A stretch of DNA of 64,000 bases from Calcarisporiella thermophila CBS 279.70 (GCF_041956535.1 NW_027192196.1:10273-74272), one strand, 5' to 3'. Counted from the stretch's first letter, positions 1 through 12,452 are shown. The notes: generated from the letters alone by a model not told the origin. Made by a program: numbers and translations.

Positions 1-1069
1 AGTTACCAATATGCGCGACTACGAACTAAAGATGGCCATTATATTAGCTCGATGCGGTTTCATAATAAATCCGAGGATTACTGACGGAACAATTACACAG
101 TTGCGGTTTGTATATCCAGCAATAAAAATGTGGAGCATTAGTAGTCCTTTTAATTGACTTTGCACTGCAATATGTAGGCTATTGTTCAAGTAGACCGTAA
201 TGCAAGTTTCCGCAATCTACCAGTAGTGATGGTAGAGAAGGAATGCTATGCTGAGGTAGTGGTAAGTGCAAAACTGCCCATGTTGTTCAATCGCTCAAAT
301 GAACAATATGGATACAGTAGCTGCGTCTTACGATAACATTTGAAATTTTGTCACTTACAAAATTTTTGACCACTATAGTTTTATTTCCATCATAAATTTC
401 GGGAGGAAGATCTCATGTTAGAGTACGTGCGCTGGGCAAAAGACTGGCAAAAAGATGAATATGATCTGAGGTGCTTTGATACGTTTAGCTCGATTGGATT
501 TATTGGCGTAGAAACGCTGGATAGATGTGTAGGATGGATAAAAAAGGGACCACGAATATTCATTGTGGATAAAGAAAATTTTAATACTTTACCCTCGACA
601 GACTGAACCTGGAAGTATATAAACCGCGCCCAGGTTAGGTAATCTAGGTAAAAACGTATTCCTTTAACTTCAGTTTTGTAAATTACGGGATTCGACAAAA
701 TTTTATTGAATTGATTGTATTTTCTCTTTAGCTAATTTTGTGAATTGTATATAAATCGGTTTTTTTTTTGCTAAGATTTTGAAGCGCGTAAATCACTTTT
801 TATTGGGAATCTACTTGGAATTACGGCCGAAAATATTCAGTTGGCCTATGTCAAGTCTTGGTTATTTTTTTCGGCCGTCTGATCAAATTCCATGTTCCAT
901 ATATCATTTTCTGGCCAAAACATATAGAATTTTGAAACATTCGAAAAACTTCCCAAACAGTTTCAGCCAATATTCCTAACAAATGCTTTTTGTAGGGTTT
1001 TCTTGGAGACTCTTGATTTTTTTGGTTATTATGAATTTAATGCGAGAGAAAAAGCGACTGGAAGCTCGT
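1..1069. other. AT-rich stretch with one short open frame
   Basis: No complete gene is recognised here. One plus-strand frame at 415-606 (63 codons from an ATG) has protein-like composition, with a run reading LDRCVGWIKKGPRIFIVDKE. From memory it resembles the short domain that follows the catalytic part of some fungal transposases, but this is a weak impression. A second short plus-strand frame at about 1032-1113 encodes a basic, Arg/Ala/Gln-rich tail and overlaps the broken 3' end of the NRPS fragment. Either may be an exon remnant. The rest is AT-rich with T-runs and I see nothing in it. Confidence 0.3.
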
Positions 1070-1111
1070 GCTAGGAGAGCGCGGTTAAAACAGCAGCTTG
1101 TTGCTGCTGCA

Positions 1112-3602
1112 GTTGAAAAAACACCCTAACACGAGGAAGCCACCTTTCCACTAGTGCTGGAGGTACAGATTCACCAACCAACGCCACAACACGAAGATTT
1201 GGAATCTTTTTTGGCTCTAAGTGTTGAAGCCCAGTAGGTGTAATTAGCAAAGACTGTACTTTATACAACGATCTCATTAGGTCGTCATCAGAACGAAGCA
1301 AAAGCGTGCCTCCGCTCGTAAAGCATGAAATTATTTCTGCGACTGCGCCATCAAACCCAACCGCCATAAATTGCGCTTGAATTTCTCCTGGCCTGATATC
1401 TAATCTACGGATTAAATCTTGGTTACAGTTCATAGCGCCCCCGTGGTGAATAGGTACTCCCTTGGGTTTACCCGTCGTTCCCGATGTGTACACCACATAT
1501 GCTGTATCCTCACTTGACGAGAGCTCCTCAGGCTTGGTTACATTCTCTGAGGTGGACCGCATGTAATCATCTATCATTACTATCTTGCGATCGATACTGC
1601 TGGGGAGTGAGCTAGTTGCTCTTTGCATTGTCACCACTACTTTACATGCTGCATCGGTCAAGATATACTCGATGCGGTCTCTTGGGAACAAAGCATCAAT
1701 CGGGACATAAGCTCCGCCAGCCTTAAGGATGCCAAGAATGCCGACAAGCATCTCTATCGACCGCTTGATGACAAGTCCAACATGACTACCATGTGCCACT
1801 CCGTAATCGCGCAAGGCATGAGCAAGAGCATTGGCTTGAGAATCCAATTCGCCGTAAGTAATGCTTTCACCATTAGCGTCTTCAACAGCAAGGGTATCAG
1901 GATGCTTTGCAGCATTTGATTCGAATCCGTGATGAAGACATTGGTATAAGAGCGGAACATTCTCTCCAGAGCCGATACTCAAAAGGAATGATTCTTCCTC
2001 AGAAGTTAGCTGGTTAAGCGTCGATAAGGTCGGGATTCCTTGGGAGGAACTGCTCAATGTCATCTGAAGAATTTCTCGGAATTTGTTTACCATCCTTTCC
2101 GAGGTTTTTGTCCCAATTTTGGCGGTGTTAATTAATGTATAGGCCGTAATATAGTCATTAGAAGCATCTAATGCATTAATTGAAGATGCCAAGGGATACT
2201 CTGTATTCAAATATTGATCCATAAGAGTCATGTCATATTCCGTTTTGGTTATCTTGAATCCAAATCGGTCGCTTTCGCTAATTGCATCGTTTTCATTGAA
2301 GTATTGATAGGAGATGATGGTTGGGAACATCTCCTGCGTCCAGGGCAATCTAGTCCAGCGTTTGATATCAGAAAGCGAAACTTGACTATAAGTAGCCGAA
2401 GCAATCTGATAATCCTGCATTGCCCGAGTTAGATCGTTTATCGTCATATTGTCGTTCAACACCACTCTGATGGGTATGGTATTAATCAATGCACCGATTA
2501 TCCTAAAGTTATTGGCAATAGAGAACAGGTTAGTATAGAGATGAATATTGAAGGTGCGCATTAGGTAAATATTGTCAATGAAGGATAATTCGCACCTTGC
2601 AGCATCATTGACATCACCATCACGCCCATTAATAATACATCCAAATATAACATCATCACTTCGCATAAAGTGGCGTAAAACGATAGCCCACACGGCTCGA
2701 AGATAGTTGGAAACAGTAACACCAATGGTCTTACAATTATGCAGATGCTGTAGGACTTACAAATAATGTCTCCATTTTCAAAATCGACATCCTCATTCAA
2801 ACTATTTAGATTATCTGGTATTGTTGCACCATCAAATACAGACTTCCAATAGGATTTGGCATCGTCTGGTTTGATTGTTAGGATGGATTCAACATGCGTC
2901 TTAAACGATGGTCGTTCATCTACCTCCATGCCCATGTATGCGTTCAAGAGATCGTTCAGAAGTAGCGGAATCGACAATCCATCTATGATTGAGTGATGCA
3001 TTGTCCAGAAGAGTCGATAGCGATTGCTGCCTCGGATATGTGCTACCGTGAATCTGGTGAATTTATTATTATCTAAACTGAAGCCATTTCGACTGTCCGC
3101 AAGCACAAACTCTCTGTGAAGTTTATCAGCTTCATCCTCGCTCCATTCAACGGTCTCCACCGACATGCTGGGAGCAGATCTGAGCACAACTTGGTAAACA
3201 CCCTCTGGAATGGATACAAATATCGTGCGAAGAATAGCATTTGCTGCAGCAATTTTATCCCACGCGTTTTGCAAGCGTTGCGCATCAAACTCCCTTTCGA
3301 TATCATACGCTAATGGAACCATGTATGACTGAGGATCCCTTGCCAACGCCAAGATAAAACTGGTTTGCAGTGGCGTCGCAGGATAGATATCTTCCACATC
3401 ACGGGGTCTAAGTCCCAATTGCGGTATATACTCTGCCTCAAACTCAGCCACCAGCAATGGATCATTCACAAGTGTAAAATCGGAGGCCATGATACCACCT
3501 GGAATATCCGAATTACAGCAATGGCTAATAATCTACTCCATTGTCTTAGACCACTGCGTACCCAACGACACTAGCATGCCCTCATTGAATAAAGAAGGGT
3601 TA
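1112..3602 (-). pseudogene. Non-ribosomal peptide synthetase fragment (C-A), broken
   Basis: This is part of an NRPS module: a condensation domain followed by an adenylation domain. The condensation domain carries the HHxxxDG motif as HHSIIDG and the family block around VEDIYPATPLQ. The adenylation domain carries the A3 core YTSGTTGKPKG, plus TYGELD and GVPIHHGG. The gene is damaged in several ways. In-frame coding homology runs upstream of the apparent ATG (3488-3490) to about 3602, but is cut by a TAG at 3533-3535. Near 2745-2752 the frame shifts by one base between the two halves of the condensation domain; residues are continuous across the shift and no plausible intron explains it. The adenylation domain stops abruptly at about 1112-1118, just after the sequence leading into the A5 region. 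No thiolation or thioesterase domain is present. An intact NRPS would make a peptide by the thiotemplate route; this copy looks dead and truncated on both sides. The product is unknown. Confidence 0.88.
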
Positions 3603-5258
3603 AAAACAGTACTTTGGTGGGCTGGGCTACAGCACTCAAAAACTTGCCAGAAGGCATGCTAGCAGGAGTCGACTCTGACGTGCTGGCACTTGTGACCTTC
3701 GCTGCATATGGGCGGAATTTTTCTATGGTGCATGTGGATAAGGGATCAACCGCACTGGTGGTCTCAGAACTCGAAATTAAGCCGACCGTGGTCGTATGGC
3801 GGGCCATCAAGTCAATTTAAAGATTTGAGGCCATGCTGGATAGCTTTCTCTGGCGCGCTTGTATGTAGCGACGTGTTACTGCAGAGTCCCTGGTTTCATC
3901 TGTTTGGCTCTGACAAGATGTTCGTGGTAGTATAGGCTACCGATTCTCGAAATGCTGCGCTAGGTGGTTGTCCGGGCCGTGGCTCGAGTTGGCGCGTCGT
4001 TATAAGGCGGTTATGAGTGATTTTGACCTGATAGCTGCTTATGTTGAGAATACTCCGGTGTAGCTGCCCTACAGCTGTCCACTCGAGTTGGTGACCCCTC
4101 GGGGGATGCTCTGCGTCAGCTAGGAGAGCGCGGTGCCAGCCCGCGGGGGCACGCTTGGGGTAGAATTCGTTCATGGAGCAGTTGATTACACTCTTAGCCT
4201 GATGACAGCCTCCAATTCCCAACCAGTCATCGACTGCTTAGTGTTGTGGGCAGCTGTTGCCGGGCAAGCGAACCCTGGTCCCCCTCTGGGCAATCTTGGG
4301 GCGTGGCCGACCCACGACATGCTACAAGCTATACTAATCCCTGTCTCCAGCGTCGACCACTGGGAGGCTAAGGGTGCGCTTATGCAGGGCACACCATGTC
4401 TCCGTGGTGCGCCGCAGTACTACGGCGGCGTGCTGCGGTGCTCACCTTGCTCAGAACCAATTGAGTTAGCCGATCAGGTGCTGCAAGCCGAAGGCAAGGG
4501 GCTGGTTGCAGTTGGCAACCTGTGGGAGGGCACTGCTGGCGTCTCGGTTGTACAAAACTACTGTTTACCCCCAGACTCTGCTGCGCAGATTGCACACTAA
4601 CTCAGCTGTCAGCAAGCGGTGAGCCCTGTTGTTTGCTAGACTCTGTCACTCCTTCCCTCATAGACGTTGTGGCTTGGCTCAAGAGTGAGAATGCTTACCC
4701 ACTTCCGCTGGACGCAATTTAGTACGAACAGTCGGCTGTAGTGGCTTACGGGCAAGAAGAGTGCAGGGATACAGCCTGGGGGGGGGGGGGGGATGGGGAC
4801 AGGCTGATGAGGTGACACCGTTGCTTGGGTAATACCAGCAGGTTGCAGCGTTTCTGCCGGCTGGCAAGTGTGGGGCCCGCAGAGTGGATCGGCGACGGAA
4901 TGACGGGATGGTCGTGGTGTTGGTCATAGTTCTTAATAGCCATTATCATTATGGCGACATTCGCACGGTAGTCTGAGTGGAGGCATTCATTGTACCCCAT
5001 GCAGCACAGTTGTTCGTCCAGCCCGGTCTGGCGTCGCGGTCCAAGCTGTTGGAGCTGGCAGAGGAGTAGATGATACCAGAAGGAAAAATTGCAGCCACTA
5101 ACGTAAGATTCATCTTTCAGACAGCACTGTATGCGCACCTATTGAAACCCAACAGTGTTCGGGCCCTGCCACGGAGCAATGCAGGTACTATTGGTGTTGT
5201 CGGGGCATGCATCGCCAGCATATTGGTCGATGACGCGATGGACGACGAGGATTGGTAG
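3603..5258 (+). pseudogene. GC-rich block of decayed open frames, origin unknown
   Basis: This block is clearly richer in G+C than its surroundings and begins where NRPS similarity stops. Plus-strand frames at 3614-3820, 3708-3935, 4133-4600, 4522-4722 and 5070-5258 read as consecutive pieces of one coding strand, interrupted by stops and frameshifts. The last piece ends in an acidic tail (DDAMDDEDW). I recognise no domain: no reverse transcriptase, integrase, transposase or helicase motif. No convincing introns were found. It contains a run of 15 G at 4778-4792. It could be a decayed mobile element or an endogenised viral structural gene; the sequence alone does not decide this. Confidence 0.4.
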
Positions 5259-6071
5259 CTTGGTGCAGCCTGGCTAGGTTATATCATATTCTTGCCTTGC
5301 TTTTTACGAAAAGAGAAGAGGCGGGCACACGGTAGAAGCTATTGCTTTACCCGGCATCAGCCGCAGACTGATATATGGCTGCTGTGCGATATTAAATAGT
5401 AATTTTTTTTTATATTAAACATCTTTATCTCTCATGTTAATCCGCATTTACATATAGTTGAAACTTGATGATAGACCTTCAACCGATATTATTTTAGGAC
5501 AAACCGACTTAGCTTTCATGCGGCTAGCATATGAAAATGGTGATTCATAAACGCCAACTTTCAAAAGTTTTGTTTAAAACACAACTTAAATCAGTTACAT
5601 TTCCTAATCGGGTGTAAGTCTAACTGGCCTTGTTTATGGCTTAGAATTGTCCATTATGTATGAGGAAAGAGCGGAAGATTATCGCTACTTAAACATATGA
5701 GAAAACGAGGAATTCCTGCACAATATAAAATGATATTCCTTTATGAATCACTCTAATTAAATGCATTAAAATCCAAGAGCCTTGATATCATGAATGTTCA
5801 ATTTGATATTCAATACTGAGTATAAGCACGGTAACACTATAAACTTTCGCCATTATAAATTGATTGGCAAGGTGTTGGATAAAATTATGACATCTAAAAC
5901 CAGATTGCACCATTTCAATTATAATAATATCCCGAGGTACAGTAATTCAAGCATTTCGACTCTATAAATACTAGCATCGAATTGCCACTGATTCCTATTT
6001 GTACTCTTAAAATTTATCGGATTTGCAAAGTTTTATCTCTCTGATATCGCTACATAATATAATAAAATACA
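5259..6071. other. AT-rich intergenic stretch
   Basis: No gene, RNA or repeat is recognised in these roughly 800 bases. It probably contains the promoter of the downstream thioesterase gene, but no element can be named. Confidence 0.5.
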
Positions 6072-7364
6072 ATGGAAAGTGAATTCCAGAAAATTGAAGA
6101 TTATATTACTCTGGAAATCCTTGGTGGAGATCGCTTTCGAAGCCAAAATCTAATGCCACACTTTATGTTACTTCAACCTGGAGTCAATGGTATACTAGCG
6201 TTGTCCTTACATTTTATTTGTTAAAATTATTTATGGAATACTTTAGGTGGACAGCTAGTTGCTCACTCGTTACGTGCAGCCTATTATACAGTGGACCAAG
6301 AATATAGAGTCCATGTAAGTAAACTCCTTCTCTCGTTTCTAGACTTCCTAACTCTTCATGCGCCGTACTTATCATCAGAGCCTCCACTCCTATTTCCTCT
6401 ACCCTGCCACCACTGATGCCCCTATTTTCTATGAAGTAAATAGGGAGCGTGATGGTAAAAAATACATCACACGGGTTGTAAAGGCAAGTCAAAATGGGCG
6501 TAAAATATTTAATCTTGCTTGTAGCTTTTCAAAAAAGCAAAGGGGTGAATTTAATCACGAAGTAATATTGAAAGTTTAATGAAATTGATTGCATAATTTA
6601 CCATACTATACTTACTATAAAAATGGCATTTTTTATAGTACAAAATTCCATCCGTACCCGATCCGGATACTTTAATGAGGTATATTTCCCTTTCATACAA
6701 TTGCAAAATTCATGTCAAAAATGAACCCATTTTTTTACTAATTGATGGAAGTGAAGAGGATCGTGCTAAAAGTGCTGCGAAAAATCCTAAATGCACTCCT
6801 CTAAGTCGAATGGTGCTTGAAACTATGTATCAGAAGGTACAACACATCCACAGCGGATACCTTGGCATGCTTTACGACAACAGCTATAAATCTCTATATC
6901 CTTTTTAGCCGTACAGACCAATAGATTTCCGCGTTACCTACTCTAACCCTGATGAGGGCATATTTCTTCCTATGACAAAATCCAACCACCGCTATGTGTG
7001 GTTCCGAATGCGTGGGAAACTCACTGATGATCCGGTGGTGCACGAGTGTGCTCTAGCTTATGCTTCAGATGAAGAGTATCTATATACAGCGTGCATTCCG
7101 CTTGGCATTGCATTCAATACCGATCCATACATAACGGCACTGGCCAGCCTAGATCATATCATCTATTTCCATGACGAATTTAGAGCAGATGAGTGGTTAT
7201 TAATCGAGTCGGAGTCTCCGCTACTAAAAAATACACGAGGGCTTGTGCTTGGGAGAATCTACAGACAAAATGGGACCCTGGTTGCAAGCGTAGTACAAGA
7301 GGGAGTGGTAGGATTAAAGCGAGGGAACTTGGAGGAGGATATAATGAAGGATAGTAAAATATAA
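6072..7364 (+). CDS. Acyl-CoA thioesterase II (ACOT8/TesB type), probably peroxisomal
   Basis: The enzyme hydrolyses acyl-CoA to free fatty acid and CoA. The model has six exons: 6072-6189, 6247-6314, 6379-6561, 6639-6679, 6752-6836 and 6909-7364. It gives 316 residues, close to the usual 310-320. The N-terminal hot-dog domain has NGGQLVAHSLRAAYYTV and VHSLHSYFL followed by an RDGKKYITRVV block. The C-terminal hot-dog domain has SLDHIIYFH, DEWLL and VASVVQEGV, which carry the Asp and Gln expected of the TesB catalytic triad. The protein ends in Ser-Lys-Ile, a variant of the peroxisomal PTS1 signal, so a role in peroxisomal fatty-acid turnover is likely. Exon 3 could end at 6573 instead of 6561. 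The 6561 choice uses a better donor and fits the family spacing. The convergent neighbour is a GMC oxidoreductase. Confidence 0.92.
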
Positions 7365-7688
7365 ATGAATAGTTTACACAAATTACCGAATCTGCATCGC
7401 AGCTGAAGAAATGTATATGTTAAGTGTCATTTTATGTTAACTACTGTATATTCCGTTTAATTGATCTAGAAATTTTTCTATGCAAGCTCGAAGACAAATA
7501 TAATCTGTGTACTCAATTGTTAACATCTGATTCGCTAATACTATAAAGAGCAGAGTGCATATAGCCATTCCTTATGAATTTTAAGCAATAGAAATAACCT
7601 CTTAATATGAAAATTTATATTCCTTAATTAAACTCCAGATAGTACAGTACAATTAATTAAACGGAATTAGATCCAGAAATCGCTACGT
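7365..7688. terminator. Convergent 3' region
   Basis: About 320 AT-rich bases lie between two converging genes, the thioesterase and the GMC oxidoreductase. They must hold both polyadenylation regions. No specific signal can be assigned with confidence. Confidence 0.35.
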
Positions 7689-9628
7689 TTATCTTTTATC
7701 ACTTCGATTATCAGCGATGATGCTATCTGCTGCTTTCAACCCCAACATATGAATATACAATACGGGAAAATAGCCGGGAATCCTTGGGATAGCCGAAGCA
7801 TCTACTACTCTCAAATTGTTGACTCCACGCACGCGAAAGCTTCCATCAAGGACAGCTGTAGAGTCAGAGTTTGCTCCAATTTTAGCCGTACAACAGGCAT
7901 GATGACCGAAAGCGAATTTTCGGATGAAGTTGGCGATTTCTTCATCCGTGTTGACATCAGGACCTGGTTGTATTTCTTTATACCCACTTAAAGCCAATGC
8001 CACCTTGGATTCCTGACGGAGAATTTTCAGCTCTTTAGTAATATCCCTTAGGTCAGCAGCGCCATTTTTCTCGAAATATTTAAAATTGATATAGGGCATG
8101 TCAAATGGATCTGCGGATACTAATCGGACCTCGCCAGGGTTAGCTGCATGGGCCTTGAGAATGATCCTGGTAACACTGTCAAAATTCTTCGCGATATCTT
8201 CAGCAAATCCAACATAGAATTTTGGAAAATAAGCTGGCAGAGTATATGTGAAAATGTCTGGCTCCTCCAACTTTTCATTGGATTTTCTCAACGTTGCTCC
8301 AAGAATTCCATTGAAAGTGTAAGGTCCGGAGCGTTTTTGGGAATACTGTTTATAGCAGTGGTCATCTTCACTATCTCGTAGTTTACAACCTTTTAGTAAG
8401 TTGAACATTTTCGGAAACTTGATAATATATGAGGTTTCATAGTGATCTTGAAGATTCTTTCCGACGCCTGGCAAGTTGACGCGAGCGTTGATGTTGAATG
8501 ACTTCAAATGCTCTGGATCTCCTATGCCACTCAACATAAGCAACTGTGGAGTGTTGAATGCTCCAGCTGAGATAATAACTTCTCGGCGTGCTTTTACAGC
8601 GCCAGTAGTGGCCTTCTTACGACTTTCATCACTTGAGAGGGGACTTGCTTTGTATAAGTATTTGCCCTGCTTATACTCCACGCCTCTGGCCACATTATTA
8701 TCGTCCAAAATGACTCGAGTCGCAAGTGTATCAGTCCATATATCAAAGTTGGATAGATTTTGAGCGGTTTCACGGATATATTCTGCAAATTTGCCTCGCT
8801 TCGAAGTAGTAGGGTCAACATTCATAGGTGAAATCACCCTTCCCTCAATACTATTCCCAAGAGTATCCCCAATATAACCATTGATATCATGTGCAGGATT
8901 CCCAAGGTAGGCTAGGAACACTTGATATAGCTATATTAAAAATGAATATAAAAGGCCTTCTCAATACACCCTAAACAAAATTAGTAAAAATAGGGTCAGA
9001 AGATTACCTGTAAATCAGTAATACGTAATGCATCAAAACTTGCAACGTCAAGGAGTTTTAATGGATCGTAATAACTTGTTGGGAACCATCCGTCCTTTCC
9101 ATGAGCCTCTGGAGTCGCTAGTAGTGGGTAGAAATTGCGCTCCATGGGCTTGAAATAATGTTCTCTCATATACTTTTCACTAAACTTTAGATCTCCAGTG
9201 ATATTTACAAGCAAATCAAAGTCTCTTTTGTGGGGATAGACGATATTCATTGCGTTGTGAATAGAGCAGCCTCCAAGTGCACCAACTCGCGGGTAGAAAA
9301 CCTTGCTTTGATATTGCGTTGAATTTTCGGCATACACGCGTGGGAAATACGAGAATGAAATGGTGGGATCTTCATCTGCTCGAGGAAAGAACAAGGGCAC
9401 AGTGACATTATTGTTGATTTTGTCTGGCCCTGCCTCCATCAGCAATGTTTTGAAGCCTGCTTTGGCGAGCTGTATTGCTACCAACCCCCCAGCTGTGCCT
9501 CCACCCACTACAACAAAGTCATATTCTGAGTTGTAGTTATATTCGGTAGCATTTCCTTGTGCTTGAACGTCAGAACTTGTAACAAGCAAAAGGCAGAGCA
9601 ATGTGGTCACTAGGCTGATAAAAAACAT
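7689..9628 (-). CDS. Secreted GMC-family FAD oxidoreductase
   Basis: There are two exons, 9628-9008 and 8930-7689, joined by a 77-nt intron (GTAATC...TATAG) in phase, giving 620 residues. Residues 1-24 form a signal peptide ending near VQAQ. The FAD-binding Rossmann motif VVVGGGTAGG follows directly, then YPRVGALGGCSIHNAMN (GMC signature 1 region) and AGAFNTPQLLMLSGIG (GMC signature 2). Near the C-terminus are GHHACCTAKIG, with the active-site His, and DASAIPRIPGYFPV. The last stretch resembles the fungal subgroup with PG[YF]F rather than the PGxN of glucose oxidases, so a textbook Asn/His at the second catalytic position is not evident. GMC enzymes oxidise alcohols or sugars and pass electrons to oxygen or quinones; the substrate here cannot be inferred. 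Several NxT/S sites fit a secreted glycoprotein. Confidence 0.92.
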
Positions 9629-12161
9629 GTCAGGAAAGGATTTGCTAAGAAATTGATAGCTCTCAGCAACCTATTTATAATGGTATATGAAAGGAAATAC
9701 TAATGACTGTACTACACTTACAGACACGAGAAGTCATAGTTTGAATTCTATACTATTAAACATAAAATCATCAGAAAATCCAAAAATCCAAAAATCCAAA
9801 ATCTTTGAATTTATGAAATGTTGCTTATGTATTTAAATCAATTTAAATCGTACGTTGTGTAATATTTGGCCAATGAAATGATGCGCAGCTTTGCATGTCG
9901 TTCACTCGTTCTAGCAGGTATAAATTATTGCCATATTTGGTCTCTCGAGGGTACAAATAATATTAAGCACAATAATGCAAGATCCTTTGCAGGCTTCCAC
10001 TTATATCGGAGTTTTACGTAATTTTCCTATCAATCCTTAAGTGGGTCCACCTTAGTGTGCCTTGATTCTTCATATGAAGAAATGGAAGGGGTTGAACTAC
10101 TATCTTAAGGTAAAAGTTATGTAGATTGCGATAATCTAATTAGGCTGGTTAGCATTTTGATATTGATATATCCTATCTCGTTACATTGTTATTTATCGAC
10201 ATTTCTCTGAATATAAAGAGTAATTTCACTGAAACAATAGCGCGATCATTTCTGTGCTCTGTATTTAATAGATAGCATCTCAATATTATTATGAAATCTA
10301 TTGCACAGATATCATTAATGAATATGATGAATCCCTATTATCGCTTTACCAAAAGAGTAGAACACACCATGATTATCTTAGAACTCTATCACAAAATATT
10401 AAACCAATGGGAAAATTTATATAATCCTAAGACTACGCTAAAATTATGAAATCGGGCATTAAACTCAACGTTTAATGCAAATTCTCAGTGTTTTAGTAGC
10501 ATGATTGAGGATTACCTATTGGTATATCAAATATTTGCACATCAATTAAATCTGTCAAATAAAGTTCTGACCAATGTATATAATACACAGTACTTTGAAC
10601 TATCTATCTAAACTATGAGAACAAAGAATTTACTGCTTGCAATAATAGCTCAATTGAATACTGATTGAGGCAAGCACCTCTACCATATGGCGTATTAATC
10701 AATGTAGAAGTGAACTGCATTTGTTAATTGTAGTGCCGATTATATTTCCACCCGCTTTAAGTAGTGGGGCTAATAAGTCATGTAACATAAAATAATCACT
10801 CAATATAAATATTTTTTTTCTGGAGAATATATATTCAGATATAAGTAGCTAAACTTCACTCTAATAAAAACAATTTCAATGTGCATTGGAAGCTTTCGAA
10901 ATTCAGGAGTGACAGTGATTATAATGGCACAGAAGCGTAAAAAATGTAGTTTCTCACATTGGATCTATCAGAGGCTGCACCTGCATATACGATAATATTA
11001 GAAAGATATACCGAGCAATAGAACTGAGATTGTAGTTCATTCATTACCTTAAAAAGGTTCAAAAAAATGGGATAAAGGCAGCTACTAACTTGGTCCTCCC
11101 TACTATATATTGAATATTTCAATAATTACATCCCCTACAGTTAACAGATTAAAACAAGACGAATGGATATGAGACTTCTCCCAGAGACTCTCGATATTTT
11201 GCCTCTGAGCCAGTCGAGCGACGTATCTAATACATCTGAGCTATAAGCTGTAATGTTGCAGAGAAGACGCAAAATGATATTCCTGTGTCTAGTTGCACGG
11301 CACTTATTTTACAATTAAGATGAATACAATATAACAAACTAAAAACATGTGATTATTATTCTGAAACTCTTCTAAGCCACCAATATCCACTCTATGGTGT
11401 ATTTAATTACTAGTTAAATGAAACTGACACAAAAATAACATGGCTCGCTTTTATCTCGTTGCTTAAAGCTGCTATCGCCTTCACTGGGTGTTTCAATTCG
11501 ACTTTCACCTCTATAAATTAAGCTTGCTTGAAGCTAACATTCCGTATATTCTCAAACAAGCTCGATATTTACTTGATCTAACTCTAATTTTCAACTTTAT
11601 GCCTCTACCATTTTTGATTAGTTTCTTGAAATAGCTTCGAACTCGTGTTCGCTTTACAATTTAATGGCGATATTTTGATCTTTCATCACCTAGAATAAAT
11701 TCAATTCATTAAACTTTCCCATTCCTCTAAATAAATAACAGAGTCCGACTTTTATTAATAATCAAATAAAATCAGTTTGTAGCTTCTTATACCTTAAATT
11801 TTGCTTTGCCTTTCTTCAGTAATATGATGAATGCACTTTCAAGATTATTTACACGTCACTTGTTGATTATTTAATGCTCCATGGCTTTTACCACAATGTA
11901 CTAGACATCAGACCTAATCAAATTTTTACGTTGGCTTATTGAATTATAAAAAAAAATTGTTAGTTCCACATCATAGATAAAAATATGCACTGACAATTCA
12001 GTTCGATAAGTAATTCATAAACCATCTCAATAGTTATTAATCACACAATGTTTATTTAAAATAAATCTCTAAGCGAAAATCATTCTTATAAAATATTTAA
12101 TTTTGTGGTCAAAATTAATATAGGAACTGACGTCAATACGTAAGCACGTTAAAGTAGTGTA
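9629..12161. other. Long AT-rich gene-free stretch
   Basis: About 2.5 kb of strongly AT-rich sequence. Open frames are short and have no protein-like character. No tRNA, repeat array or transposase was seen. The part next to 9629 should hold the GMC promoter. Confidence 0.5.
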
Positions 12162-12452
12162 TCATCGCATCAATATTGACATAGAGACTAAATTAATCAC
12201 GGCTGGCACCCCTTCCGCTGTCATTGCAGCAGTCAACAAAACTGGCCCAGTTTTTGCAGCTACGCAAATATTTTTTCCCGAGCCACTTTCATATCCAGGG
12301 TATCTACCACTTGATCCACAGTCATAGGTTGGGCCAACACTAGGAAGTGCGCAGGTGCCGCCCCCTGTATGAGTATTGCATCCAAAAGCAGCTCCTTGGG
12401 CAGTGGAGTTGAGCGCAAGGTACAAAATAGTAAGAATAGCTGCAACTTTCAT
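12162..12452 (-). CDS. Small secreted cysteine-rich protein, possible frameshift
   Basis: The start at 12452 (MKVAAILTILYLALN...) begins a clear signal peptide, followed by a Gly/Ser/Cys-rich mature region with four cysteines. I prefer this start to in-frame positions further upstream, because only here does the signal peptide sit at the N-terminus. After the fourth Cys the frame crosses a run of five A at 12252-12256. The current frame continues to a stop at 12162 without cysteines. The neighbouring frame instead gives Trp, a vicinal Cys pair and a stop at 12193-12195, which looks more like the natural end of a six-cysteine protein. Either a base is missing from the assembly or the gene is mutated. 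The family is not recognised; the function is unknown. It stands alone in an AT-rich stretch. Confidence 0.6.
   Translation of the reverse strand: MKVAAILTILYLALNSTAQGAAFGCNTHTGGGTCALPSVGPTYDCGSSGRYPGYESGSGKNICVAAKTGPVLLTAAMTAEGVPAVINLVSMSILMR

Noticed and set aside
1070-4135. The 16-mer GCTAGGAGAGCGCGGT occurs at 1070 and again at 4120, both in the accessory region, suggesting element borders.
   Set aside because: Flanks differ immediately on both sides, and a 16-base chance match in 64 kb is not improbable. No terminal structure is associated with either copy.
7689-9628. Possible loss of the second catalytic His/Asn in the GMC enzyme (PGYFPV).
   Set aside because: A PG[YF]F stretch is, to my knowledge, usual in a large fungal GMC subgroup, so it is not evidence of inactivation here.
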